64,000 bases of DNA. Origin: an uncultured Rhodospirillaceae bacterium (GTDB lineage Bacteria > Pseudomonadota > Alphaproteobacteria > Azospirillales > Azospirillaceae). Of the stretch, positions 33,585-42,165 are shown piece by piece. Location: positions 62,001 to 126,000 of the forward strand of contig CALBDS010000059.1 in assembly GCA_937927415.1 (NCBI GenBank). Direction: 5' to 3'. A program made the translations under genes and the position numbers. The first letter of the stretch is position 1. Each line of letters starts with the position of its first letter. The notes below the pieces were generated by a model. That model saw only the letters and a program-made list of their open reading frames with translations. It did not search any database and was not told the DNA's origin.

Positions 33585-35684
33585 CTATGGCGTTTCGCCG
33601 CCGCAGCGTTCAAGCTGAAGGACCACCGCCCCGTCCGGGGTTCCCAGCGGCAGCCGCAGCCCGGCAACCGACAGATGCGCGCCGGTGAAGCACAGGCCCG
33701 GCCGTCCCCACGGCACCGGGCAGGGGGACGGTTCCGGCACACGGACCCGGTACACCGCATCGGGGATCAGCCCCGGCAGCCGCACCGCCGGGATGCCGGG
33801 GCGGGTCGCCACCTGCGCCACCAGATAAAGGGCGGTACCGCCGTCCGCCGCCACCACCCCATGGCCGGTGAGGGTTTCGCCGTCCAGCGGCAGCCGCACC
33901 GCCCGCCCGCCGTGCAGCAGCCCGCGGTGCCGCTTGTGCAGGGCGATCCAGGCGGCCAGCCGTTCCCGCTCCTCGGGCGGGACGGGGCGCAGATCCCATT
34001 CCACCCCCATGTGGCCGAACAGCGCCACGGCGCAGCGGAAATCCAGATCCAGCCGCCGCCCGGTCACCGCCGACTGGTCCCGGCCCACGTGGGTTCCCAT
34101 CACCTCGGGCGGGAAAAACAGGGAAAAACCCCGCTGCATCGCCAGCCGGTCGTGGGCGTCCAGGCTGTCGCTGACCCAGATGCGCTCACAGCGGGCGAGA
34201 ATGCCCCAATCGGCCCGCCCGCCGCCGGACGCGCAGCTTTCAATCTCCAGGTGCGGGTGGGCGGCGCGCAGCCGGTCCATCAGCCGATAGACGCCCGCGA
34301 CCTGCCGCCGCACCGCCGGTTCCCCCTGCCATGCGGTGCCGGCAAGGTCGCGGTTCATGTCCCATTTCAGCATGTCCACCGGGGCATCGCTCAGCAGGGC
34401 GTCGATGGCGGCGAACAGGTGGTCGGCCACATCGTCCCGCCCCAGATCCAGCACATACTGGCGCCGCCCCTCCGGGTCGCCGGGCAGCCGCAGCAGCCAG
34501 TCGGGGTGATCCCGGTGCAGGGTGCTGCCGGGGTTGACCGTTTCCGGCTCCACCCACAGGGCGAAGCGCATCCCCAGATCCCGCACGGCCGCGGCCAGCG
34601 GTGCCAGCCCGCCGGGGTGCTTGGCCGCGTCGGGCCACCAGTCGCCCAGCCCGTGGCGCTCGTTGACCCGCCCGTGGAACCACCCGTCGTCCAGCACGAA
34701 GCGTTCCACCCCCACCGCCGCCGCCGCGCGGGCGAGCGCGGTCAGCCCGTCGCGGTCGTGGGCATGATAGACCGCTTCCCAGGTGTTGAGATGCACCGGG
34801 CGCGGCGGCAGCGGCACCCGCGGCAGGATGCGGCGGCGGACATGGGCGTGGGTGCGGTCTATCAGCCCGTTCAGCCCGCCCGTGGCCGCAATGGCGTAGG
34901 CCGGCGGGCTTTGGTACGTCTCGCCCGGCGCCAGCACGACCTCACCCGGCAGCAGCAGTTCGCCGGCCATCAGCACCCGCGACCCGGCGGCCAGGGTTTC
35001 CAGGGACAGGCGGTGGTTGCCGCTCCACCCCAGATGCGCGGCGAACAGGCTGCCGTGCCCGGTGCCGAAGCCGCATTCCCCCGCCACCAGAGCCGGGAAA
35101 CTGTCGTGGGAGGTGCGGCCCCGCCGGTTTTCCCGCACCAGCGCGCCGGGGCCGATGGGCTGCCGGTGCTCCTGGAACTCGCGGATGTAGCCGCCATCGA
35201 AGGTCAAAACCTCCCCGGCCCAGTCGGGCAGGGGCAGGCAGAGGGCGGCACACCAGTCCAGCCGATAAGCACCGGCCCCGCGGTTGGTGACCGTGGTCAC
35301 GGCGGTCAGAACGCCGGTGTCGGCGTCCAGATCCCAGTTCAGGGTGACGGCCAGGGTGCCATCCGCGTCGGCCAGGGCGATGCGCAGGGCGGGGCCGTCG
35401 CCGGACACCCCCGCCACCGTCAGCCGCGGCGCCCAGCCGCTACCCGGATGGTCCCCGTCCCACCGTCCCGACAGCGCCGGCTGCCCGCCATAGCCCCAGC
35501 CGGTCACCGGCAGCAACGGTGCCGCCCCGCCGGGGTCGGGGGTGGCCGGCGGCTCGGACTCCGCCAGCCCGTCGGTGATGGCGGCCAACTCCGGCCCCCA
35601 ATACACCACCCGCCCGGCCCCGCGCGGGTCGATGACCAGACTGACGCCGCCGCCGCGGCGGTGGTGCAGCACCGTCGCCGTCAC
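33585..35684 (-). CDS. alpha-galactosidase, glycoside hydrolase family 36
   Basis: A 699-residue GH36 enzyme of the usual full length (about 700-750). The nucleophile Asp is in LKWDMNRDL (about residue 440) and the acid/base Asp in SDSLDAHDRL (about residue 503). The FVLDDGWFHGR and RFALWVEPETVNP blocks are typical of the family. It removes terminal alpha-1,6-galactose from raffinose-type sugars. No signal peptide is visible, so action is cytoplasmic, needing an importer that is not nearby. The start is a GTG 6 bp after the preceding small gene's stop. Confidence 0.92.
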   Translation of the reverse strand: MTATVLHHRRGGGVSLVIDPRGAGRVVYWGPELAAITDGLAESEPPATPDPGGAAPLLPVTGWGYGGQPALSGRWDGDHPGSGWAPRLTVAGVSGDGPALRIALADADGTLAVTLNWDLDADTGVLTAVTTVTNRGAGAYRLDWCAALCLPLPDWAGEVLTFDGGYIREFQEHRQPIGPGALVRENRRGRTSHDSFPALVAGECGFGTGHGSLFAAHLGWSGNHRLSLETLAAGSRVLMAGELLLPGEVVLAPGETYQSPPAYAIAATGGLNGLIDRTHAHVRRRILPRVPLPPRPVHLNTWEAVYHAHDRDGLTALARAAAAVGVERFVLDDGWFHGRVNERHGLGDWWPDAAKHPGGLAPLAAAVRDLGMRFALWVEPETVNPGSTLHRDHPDWLLRLPGDPEGRRQYVLDLGRDDVADHLFAAIDALLSDAPVDMLKWDMNRDLAGTAWQGEPAVRRQVAGVYRLMDRLRAAHPHLEIESCASGGGRADWGILARCERIWVSDSLDAHDRLAMQRGFSLFFPPEVMGTHVGRDQSAVTGRRLDLDFRCAVALFGHMGVEWDLRPVPPEERERLAAWIALHKRHRGLLHGGRAVRLPLDGETLTGHGVVAADGGTALYLVAQVATRPGIPAVRLPGLIPDAVYRVRVPEPSPCPVPWGRPGLCFTGAHLSVAGLRLPLGTPDGAVVLQLERCGGETP

Positions 35685-35690
35685 CGCGGG

Positions 35691-36125
35691 TCAGGCCCCG
35701 TCGGCGTCGGAGGCATCGCCGTCGCGGCTTTCGGTGGTCAGCCCGGCCACCGCCGCGGTTTCCTCCTGAATCACCGTCTGGATGCGCAGCAGGGCGTCCG
35801 CCGACAGGGGGGAATCGGCGTTGAGGTCGTTGGCGAATTTGCGAATGGCGCCGATGGCGCGGCGGCGGTTCACATGAGCCTCGTCCTCGGGCCGGCGCGG
35901 TTCCACCACCGGGCCGCGGTAGAAGGAGCCGCCGTAGTTCCATTGCCGCTTGCCGTCGCTGCGCCATTGGGTTCCGTCCGCCAGTTCCATGCAGCGCCCG
36001 CCGTGCAGGAAGCGGCGCACGGTGGTCAGGCTCTGCGGCCCCTTCTCACCGGAGATGACGGTGACGGCTTCCCCTTCACGGAACGGGGAGGCGTGGCGGG
36101 TGGTGGTGTCGTCGGAACGGGTCAT
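35691..36125 (-). CDS. conserved small protein of unknown function
   Basis: A 144-residue soluble protein I do not recognise. The first half is basic and beta-rich (FREGEAVTVISGEKG, then FLHGGRCMELADGTQWR), like a small SH3-type barrel; the second half is an alpha-helical tail rich in Ala and acidic residues. The ATG giving MTRSDDTTTR is chosen; the frame is open a further 21 codons. It sits 6 bp upstream of the alpha-galactosidase and is probably co-transcribed with it. Confidence 0.65.
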   Translation of the reverse strand: MTRSDDTTTRHASPFREGEAVTVISGEKGPQSLTTVRRFLHGGRCMELADGTQWRSDGKRQWNYGGSFYRGPVVEPRRPEDEAHVNRRRAIGAIRKFANDLNADSPLSADALLRIQTVIQEETAAVAGLTTESRDGDASDADGA

Positions 36126-36253
36126 GGAAAGGCTGTGGTCCTGCCGGTTGCGGGATAAGACGAAGGAACAGGCGGTTTTGTGTAACACAAACTGGTGCCG
36201 GGCAAGCGGTTGGCCTAGGATGACGTAATCGTCAATCTGCCGGAGCCGTCCCG

Positions 36254-37288
36254 ATGACCACGCCCCCCTTCCTGACCGACGCGCTTTCCGGCACCCTGCC
36301 GGAGGCCGGGTGCGCGGTGCCGGTGGCGCCGGGAGTGTGGTGGGTGCGGATGCCGCTGCCCTTTGCGCTCAACCACATCAACCTCTGGCTGCTGGAGGAT
36401 GGTGCTGGCTGGACGGTGGTGGATTGCGGTTTTCCCGACGATGCCACTCGCGCGGCGTGGGAGGCGCTGTTCGCCGGTCCCATGGGCGGGCGGCCGGTCA
36501 CCCGTGTCATCACCACCCATTTCCACCCCGACCACATGGGGCTGGCGTCGTGGCTGACCCAGCGGTTCGACGCCCCGTTCCATGCCAGCCTGGCCGAATG
36601 GCTGTGGGGGCGGATGCTGACCATGCAGGGGCCGGAGGAGTGCACGCCGCTGGCCGCGGCCTTCTACGCCCGCACCGGCATGCCGGAGGCGCTGGCCGCA
36701 CCGCTGGCCCGGCGGGCCGACGCCTACCGCTTGGCGGTGCCGTCGGTGCCGGGCATCCTGCACCGGCTGCGCGACGGGGATTCGCTGTCCATCGGCGGGC
36801 GGTGCTGGCGGGTGGTGGTGGGCCGCGGCCACGCCCCGGAGCAGACCTGTTTGATGTGCGAGGAGGCGGGGGTGTTCATCAGCGGCGATCAGGTGCTGCC
36901 GCGCATCAGCCCCAATGTCAGCGTCTGGCCGCAACAGCCTGACGAAGATCCCTTGAGCGATTATCTGGCCAGTCTGGAGGATGTGTGCCGGCGGGTGCCG
37001 GATTCGCTGCTGGTGCTGCCGTCCCACGGGCTGCCGTTCCGGGGCCTGCACGCCCGCGCGGCGGAACTGCGGGACCATCACGCCGAACGGCTGGCGGAGG
37101 TGGCCGACGCCTGCCGCGAGGCGCCGAAGACGGTGTTCCAGGTGATGCAGGCGATGTTCGCGCGGGATCTCGACCCCATTCAGGTCCGCTTCGCCATCGG
37201 CGAGGCGCTGGCCCACGTCAACCACCTGCTGCGCGCCGGGACGCTGGTGCGGCAGGACGGCACGCCGGACCTGTACCGCACGGTGTAA
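36254..37288 (+). CDS. MBL-fold metallo-hydrolase
   Basis: A 344-residue metallo-beta-lactamase-fold protein. The metal motif is HFHPDH with His89, His91, Asp93 and His94 (in VITTHFHPDHMGL), followed by GRGHAPEQTCL, ISGDQVLP and a late LPSHGLPFRG histidine. An extra C-terminal helical region of about 80 residues (AERLAEVADACR onward) is like the winged-helix tail of the LACTB2/glyoxalase-II-like branch. The substrate is probably a thioester or phosphate ester; not determinable here. Confidence 0.88.
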   Translation: MTTPPFLTDALSGTLPEAGCAVPVAPGVWWVRMPLPFALNHINLWLLEDGAGWTVVDCGFPDDATRAAWEALFAGPMGGRPVTRVITTHFHPDHMGLASWLTQRFDAPFHASLAEWLWGRMLTMQGPEECTPLAAAFYARTGMPEALAAPLARRADAYRLAVPSVPGILHRLRDGDSLSIGGRCWRVVVGRGHAPEQTCLMCEEAGVFISGDQVLPRISPNVSVWPQQPDEDPLSDYLASLEDVCRRVPDSLLVLPSHGLPFRGLHARAAELRDHHAERLAEVADACREAPKTVFQVMQAMFARDLDPIQVRFAIGEALAHVNHLLRAGTLVRQDGTPDLYRTV

Positions 37289-37295
37289 GGGGACG

Positions 37296-37348
37296 CCGCG
37301 GCGGCAAAACCCGGTCCGGCGCTCACGGACGGGGTTCTGCCGCCGCGG
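37296..37348. terminator. bidirectional terminator between convergent genes
   Basis: A long stem: CCGCGGCGGCAAAACCC (37296-37312) pairs with GGGTTCTGCCGCCGCGG (37332-37348) at 16 of 17 positions. On either strand the inner end has a short A/T tract. It lies between the convergent MBL-fold and DUF4170 genes. Confidence 0.75.
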
Positions 37349-37354
37349 AACCGC

Positions 37355-37600
37355 TTAGTGATCGTGGTCGTGATCGTGGCCGCCGGCGGGATCGAGCAGG
37401 CGGTGCAGGTGCACGATGAAATAGCGCATGTGGGCGTCGTCGATGGTGGCGCCGGTCGCTCCACGCCACGCCTTCACCGCGGCGTCGTAGTTGGGGAAGA
37501 TCCCAACGACGTGGAGTTTGGTCGGATCGACGAATTCCTGGCTGTCGGGGCGAACGAGCTGGCCACCGAACACCAGATGGAGGAGCTGCTTGTCGGGCAT
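37355..37600 (-). CDS. DUF4170 domain-containing protein
   Basis: An 81-residue protein matching the alphaproteobacterial DUF4170 family in length and pattern: LHLVFGGQLV near the start, VVGIFPNYDAAVKAW, then AHMRYFIVHLHRLLDP. It ends in a His/Asp tail (HDHDHDH) that may bind metal. Function is unknown. It is transcribed alone. Confidence 0.88.
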   Translation of the reverse strand: MPDKQLLHLVFGGQLVRPDSQEFVDPTKLHVVGIFPNYDAAVKAWRGATGATIDDAHMRYFIVHLHRLLDPAGGHDHDHDH

Positions 37601-37973
37601 GGGCGCATGTCCTTAAAACGGGGAAGAAAAATCGCCCCGTCATAGCCCCGCCGCCCACCCGCTTCAAGGGAATTGAGAGCGTTTCTCAGTGGTGTGACCA
37701 CTTGCGGCGAAGTCCCAGCCGGACTGTTGCTCCCGGTTTCTTCTCATTATCTTGCGCAATTTCGCGGCGTTTGCTGTTTCCGTAAGCATGGCACGGCGAT
37801 GGATCTCCGCCTTATCCCTGGTTTTGGGGGCGCACGGCCGGGTGATTCCGGTGGGCTGTTGCCTTTATAATACCCGAGTATGATCGGGCCATGCTTCCCG
37901 TAGCGGTTGCTTCGTGGTACCACTCTCCCGTTACGTCACAGGTTGGTGCCGGCAGGAGTCACGAATCGGACCC
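37601..37973. other. intergenic region, promoter side of two divergent genes
   Basis: This 373-bp stretch separates the DUF4170 gene (minus) from the binding-protein gene (plus). It has lower GC than its surroundings around 37735-37760 and 37860-37885, which suits promoters. I see no gene, RNA or clear dyad in it. Confidence 0.4.
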
Positions 37974-40040
37974 ATGATCTCGGGATCGCCCATTGTTGCA
38001 CCCTTACGCGAAAAAACGCTCCGGCTTGCCGGGGCGTTGCCGGTTTTCCGTGCCCTGAGGGCAACGGTGCTGGCCGCTCTGCTGGCTGTGATGGCCGGCG
38101 GTCCGGCCCCGGCGGCGGACGGGCGGGCCTTTTACCGGGAATCGCCGGGGTTGGCCGCGCGGGTGGCCGACGGGCGCCTGCCGCCGGTGTCCGCCCGGCT
38201 TCCCGGCAACCCCCTGCTGGTTCCGGTCGATGACGTCGGCCGGTACGGCGGCGTGTGGCGGCAGGCCATGATCGGGGAGGTTGACGGGCTGCTGATCTAT
38301 CGGACCATCGGTTATGAGCCGCTGGTCCGTTGGGATCCGGCGTGGCGGCGGGTGATCCCCAACGTCGCCCAGGCGGTGGAGGTGAGCGACGACGCGCGGG
38401 TCTTCACCTTCCGCCTTCGCCCCGGCCTGAAATGGTCGGACGGCGTACCCTTCACGGCGGAGGATGTGCAGTTCTGGTTCGAGGATGTGCTGAACAACCC
38501 CGACCTGACGCCGACCCCGCCGCCGTGGATGCCGCGGGGCGGCGTGCGGCTGGAAATCCCCGAGGCGGACATGGTGCGGTTCGTCTTCGCCCAGCCCAAC
38601 GGGCTGTTCCTGCCGGCGCTGGCGTCGGGGCAGGAGCGGCGCGGCCCCACCGACTATCCCCGCCATGCGCTGGAACGCTATCACCTCCGCTACAACCCCG
38701 AAGGCGCGGCGGCGATGGCGCGGAGCGTCGGGCTGCCGGGGTGGCCGGCGCTGTTCCATCTGAAGGCCAACAGCTTTCAAAGCCTGTCGGATCTGCCGTC
38801 GCTGCTGCGCCGCCCGATCCCGGTGCCCCCCGGCGGGCTGGCCGGGCCGGCGCTGCCGCCCATTCCCATGGACGCCGACACCGTGCCGGTGATCGGTGCG
38901 TGGCGGATCGTGCGCTATGAACCCGGCCCGCCGCCGCGGGTGGTGGCCGAACGCAACCCCTTTTACTGGAAGGTCGATCCCGCCGGGCAGCAGCTTCCCT
39001 ATCTGGACCGGGTGGAGGTGGCGCTGACCGACGGCGACGACGCCTTCCAGGTGCTGCTGCTGGGCGGCGACATCGACCTGCAGGCCCGTCATGTGGTGGC
39101 CCCGGCGGTGCAGGATCGGCTGCCCGACCTGTTTTCCCACACCTTCCGTCCGCTGGTGATGCAGTCCAGCGACAGCAACGCGCTGCCGCTGATGCTGAAC
39201 CTGACCCACCGCGACAGCGGGTTGCGCGCCCTGTTTTCCCGCCGGGACGTGCGCATCGCCCTGTCCCACGCCATCGACCGGGCGGAGATCATCGCCGGCC
39301 CCCTGAACGGGCGGGGGGTGGCGGCGCAGGTGGCCCCCCGGCGGGAATCGCGTTTCTATTCCGAACACCTGTCCTGCCAGTATCTGGCGTTCGACCCCGC
39401 GGCGGCGGCGGCGGCGCTGGACGCCGCCGGGCTGGACCGCCGCGACCGCGAGGGCATCCGCGTGCTGCCGGACGGGCGGCCGGCGTCCTTTTCCATCATG
39501 GTCCGCGGCGACCGCCGGCATCAGGTGGCGGCGGCGCGTCTGGTGGCCCGGAACTGGCAGGCCATCGGCCTGGATGTGCAGGTGGAGGAGGTGGACCGTG
39601 CCACCCAGCGCCGCAGGGTGCGCGACAACCGTTTCGACGTGGTGATCGGTTCGGGCGACGGCGGCATGGACCCGGTGCAGGAGATCCACGGCTTCATTCC
39701 CGCCTTCGAGGGTTTCAATGGCGCCCCGGCGTGGGAACGCTGGCGCCAATCCCCCCATGCCGCCGGCGCCATGATGCCGCCCGAGCCGGTGCTGCGGCAA
39801 TTGGACCTCTATCGGCAGATGCGGGAAACCGCGGATACCGAACAGCAGGACCGGATGATGCGCGCGATTCTCGCCATCGCCGCCGATGAATTCTACGCCA
39901 TCGGCATCGCCGTCACGCCGGGGGGCATGGGGGTGGTGCGGTCCGACTTCCGCAATGTTCCGCGGACCATGCCGGAAAGCTGGGTCTATCCGACACCGGC
40001 CCCGACCAACCCGGCGCAGTATTACCGGGAGGCGCCATGA
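37974..40040 (+). CDS. ABC transporter family-5 substrate-binding protein (peptide/oligosaccharide type)
   Basis: A protein of about 688 residues with the SBP_bac_5 (DppA/OppA) fold. It shows YEPLVRWDP, VFTFRLRPGLKWSDGVPFTAEDV, the RNPFYWKVDPAGQQLPYLD segment and FSRRDVRIALSHAIDRAEI. The size matches the YejA/microcin-peptide or agropinopine-like long branch. A signal peptide (hydrophobic ATVLAALLAVMAGG, cleavage near PAPAADG) begins about 45 residues into the frame, so the real start may be downstream of the ATG used here; a TTG at about residue 22 is possible. No permease or ATPase is nearby; the next gene is a sensor kinase 88 bp downstream. Confidence 0.8.
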   Translation: MISGSPIVAPLREKTLRLAGALPVFRALRATVLAALLAVMAGGPAPAADGRAFYRESPGLAARVADGRLPPVSARLPGNPLLVPVDDVGRYGGVWRQAMIGEVDGLLIYRTIGYEPLVRWDPAWRRVIPNVAQAVEVSDDARVFTFRLRPGLKWSDGVPFTAEDVQFWFEDVLNNPDLTPTPPPWMPRGGVRLEIPEADMVRFVFAQPNGLFLPALASGQERRGPTDYPRHALERYHLRYNPEGAAAMARSVGLPGWPALFHLKANSFQSLSDLPSLLRRPIPVPPGGLAGPALPPIPMDADTVPVIGAWRIVRYEPGPPPRVVAERNPFYWKVDPAGQQLPYLDRVEVALTDGDDAFQVLLLGGDIDLQARHVVAPAVQDRLPDLFSHTFRPLVMQSSDSNALPLMLNLTHRDSGLRALFSRRDVRIALSHAIDRAEIIAGPLNGRGVAAQVAPRRESRFYSEHLSCQYLAFDPAAAAAALDAAGLDRRDREGIRVLPDGRPASFSIMVRGDRRHQVAAARLVARNWQAIGLDVQVEEVDRATQRRRVRDNRFDVVIGSGDGGMDPVQEIHGFIPAFEGFNGAPAWERWRQSPHAAGAMMPPEPVLRQLDLYRQMRETADTEQQDRMMRAILAIAADEFYAIGIAVTPGGMGVVRSDFRNVPRTMPESWVYPTPAPTNPAQYYREAP

Positions 40041-40128
40041 TGGTGCCTTTGCGCGAAAAAATTGTGCATACTCATTTTAAACGCCCCGTGGGTTTCAGCG
40101 GGGATGGCATCGCTGGGGGTGGCGGTCC

Positions 40129-42132
40129 ATGCGTTCATTGCTAAGGAGTTTGGCGTTCCGCATCGGCGCCACGGTGGTGGTGGTCGAACTGGTGGTGCTG
40201 GTCTTCATCGGGGCCTACGCCGTCCAGCGGCTGAGCAGCGAGGTGGAGCGGCGCACCCGCGACCGCATCGTCGTCCCCGGCGATATGATGGAGCGTGGCG
40301 TCCTGGCCTATGACGCCGTGGCCGACCGCGACATCATGGCCAACCTGATCGGCCAGGAACTGGAAGAGGGGATGGTGGTCGGGGCCAACTGGAACGTGTT
40401 CCACGCCCTGCACCCGGCCAACCTGGGCCGCGACATCCGCCAGATCGGCGGCATCGATCCGGCGTGGTTTTCCGTGCGCGAACGCGGGCCGCGGCTCTAT
40501 GACCTGACCGAGGGGGACCGCACCTATCTGGTGTCGGTGACGCCGCTGTTCCTGCGTGGCACCGACATTCCCACCCTCTACACCCTCATCAAGGCCAACA
40601 CCACCGGGCTGATGGCCCAGAAGCAGGTGGTCATCGCCAACGTGGCCGCCGCCTCCTTCGTCTGCGTGGTGCTGACCTCGGCCATCATCTTCCTGGCCTT
40701 CAAGCTGACGGTGCTGCGGCGCATCCGCGCCATGGCCGGCTATGTTCACCGCATCGGTGCGGGTGGGGAGAACGTGCCCCCCCTGACGGTGGCCGAGGAT
40801 GAACTGGGCCTGCTGGAGGACGGCATCAACCGCATGGCCAGCGACCTGTCCACCCGCGCCCGCCAGCGCGACCGGATGGAGGCCGATCTGCGGCTCAGCG
40901 AGTCGCGGTTCCGCGACTTCACCGCCGCCGCCTCCGACTGGTATTGGGAGGTGGACCGGGATCTGCGCTATGTCAGCCTGTCCGACCGTTTCTTCGACCT
41001 GCTGCGTCCCACCCGCTCCCCCATCGGCCAGCGCGCCGACCGGCTGGGGCCGGAGGCGGTGGCCCCCGGCGGCTGGGCCGCGTTCCTGGACATGCTGGAG
41101 CGCCGCGAGCCGGTGCATGAATTCGACATCACCTGGACCGATGAGGGCGGGCACGCCTTCTTCGCCCGGCTGACGGGGCTGCCGGTGTTCGATGGGGCGG
41201 GGAACTTTCTGGGCTACCGCGGCACGGGCCGCGACATCACCTTGCAGCATCAGGCGTGGCAGACGCTGGAATCGCGGGTGGAGGAGCGCACCCGCGCCCT
41301 GACCCGAGCCAACGCCGAGTTGCAGGAAACCCTGGAGAACCTGAACCGGGCGCAGACAGAACTGGTGCGGTCGGAAAAGCTGGCGTCCCTGGGCGCGCTG
41401 GTGGCCGGGGTGGCGCACGAGATCAACACGCCGGTGGGGGTGGCGGTGACCGCCGCCTCCCATCTGGCCGACCGCACCCGCGATTTCCACACCCTGGTGG
41501 CGCAGAACCAGATCCGCCGCACCGACCTGCACAATTACCTGGAGCTGGCGGACGAGGCGGCGCGGCTTCTGCTGCACAACATGGAGCGGGCCTCGTCCCT
41601 GATCCAAAGCTTCAAGCTGGTGGCCACCGACCGCACGTCGGAAATGCTCCGCCCGTTCGAGTTGGGCCGCTATCTCGACGACATCATCAACAGCCTGTCG
41701 CCCACCCTGCGCAAAACCCAGCACCAGATCACCATTTCCTGCGACCGGGGCATCGAGATGCTGGGCTATCCCGGCCTTCTGTCGCAGGTGGTGACCAATC
41801 TGGTGATGAATTCCCTGGTCCATGCCTATGACGAGGGGCAGGCCGGGCATCTGAGCCTGACCGCCACCCAGCTTGATTTCCATACGGTGGAAATCGTCTA
41901 TTGCGACGATGGGCGGGGGATCGCGCCGGAAAACCTGTCCAAGATCTTCGATCCCTTCTTCACCACCCGCCGCGGCAACGGCAGTTCCGGGTTGGGGCTG
42001 AACATCGTGCACAACATCGTGACCGGATCGCTGAAGGGGCAGATCACGGTGAACAGCGCGCCGGGGCAGGGTGTGGTGTTCACCCTGCGCCTGCCGCGCC
42101 TGCTGACCGAGGATGCGTGCGCGGCGGAGTAA
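40129..42132 (+). CDS. PAS-containing membrane sensor histidine kinase
   Basis: A 667-residue kinase. In order: a membrane helix (about 9-31), a periplasmic domain of about 130 residues, a second helix (about 166-191), a HAMP-like linker, a PAS domain (about 255-385; SDWYWEVDRDLRYVS), a coiled coil (about 385-415), the HisKA domain with phospho-acceptor His430 (VAHEINTPVG), and an HATPase domain with N box MNSLVHAY, G1 DDGRGI and G2 GSSGLGLNI. No response regulator is encoded nearby, so it is an orphan. The preceding gene encodes a binding protein that could present a ligand to the periplasmic domain. Confidence 0.9.
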   Translation: MRSLLRSLAFRIGATVVVVELVVLVFIGAYAVQRLSSEVERRTRDRIVVPGDMMERGVLAYDAVADRDIMANLIGQELEEGMVVGANWNVFHALHPANLGRDIRQIGGIDPAWFSVRERGPRLYDLTEGDRTYLVSVTPLFLRGTDIPTLYTLIKANTTGLMAQKQVVIANVAAASFVCVVLTSAIIFLAFKLTVLRRIRAMAGYVHRIGAGGENVPPLTVAEDELGLLEDGINRMASDLSTRARQRDRMEADLRLSESRFRDFTAAASDWYWEVDRDLRYVSLSDRFFDLLRPTRSPIGQRADRLGPEAVAPGGWAAFLDMLERREPVHEFDITWTDEGGHAFFARLTGLPVFDGAGNFLGYRGTGRDITLQHQAWQTLESRVEERTRALTRANAELQETLENLNRAQTELVRSEKLASLGALVAGVAHEINTPVGVAVTAASHLADRTRDFHTLVAQNQIRRTDLHNYLELADEAARLLLHNMERASSLIQSFKLVATDRTSEMLRPFELGRYLDDIINSLSPTLRKTQHQITISCDRGIEMLGYPGLLSQVVTNLVMNSLVHAYDEGQAGHLSLTATQLDFHTVEIVYCDDGRGIAPENLSKIFDPFFTTRRGNGSSGLGLNIVHNIVTGSLKGQITVNSAPGQGVVFTLRLPRLLTEDACAAE

Positions 42133-42165
42133 GCCGCCTCTGGCATCGGGTGCCGGTCCCCGCGT

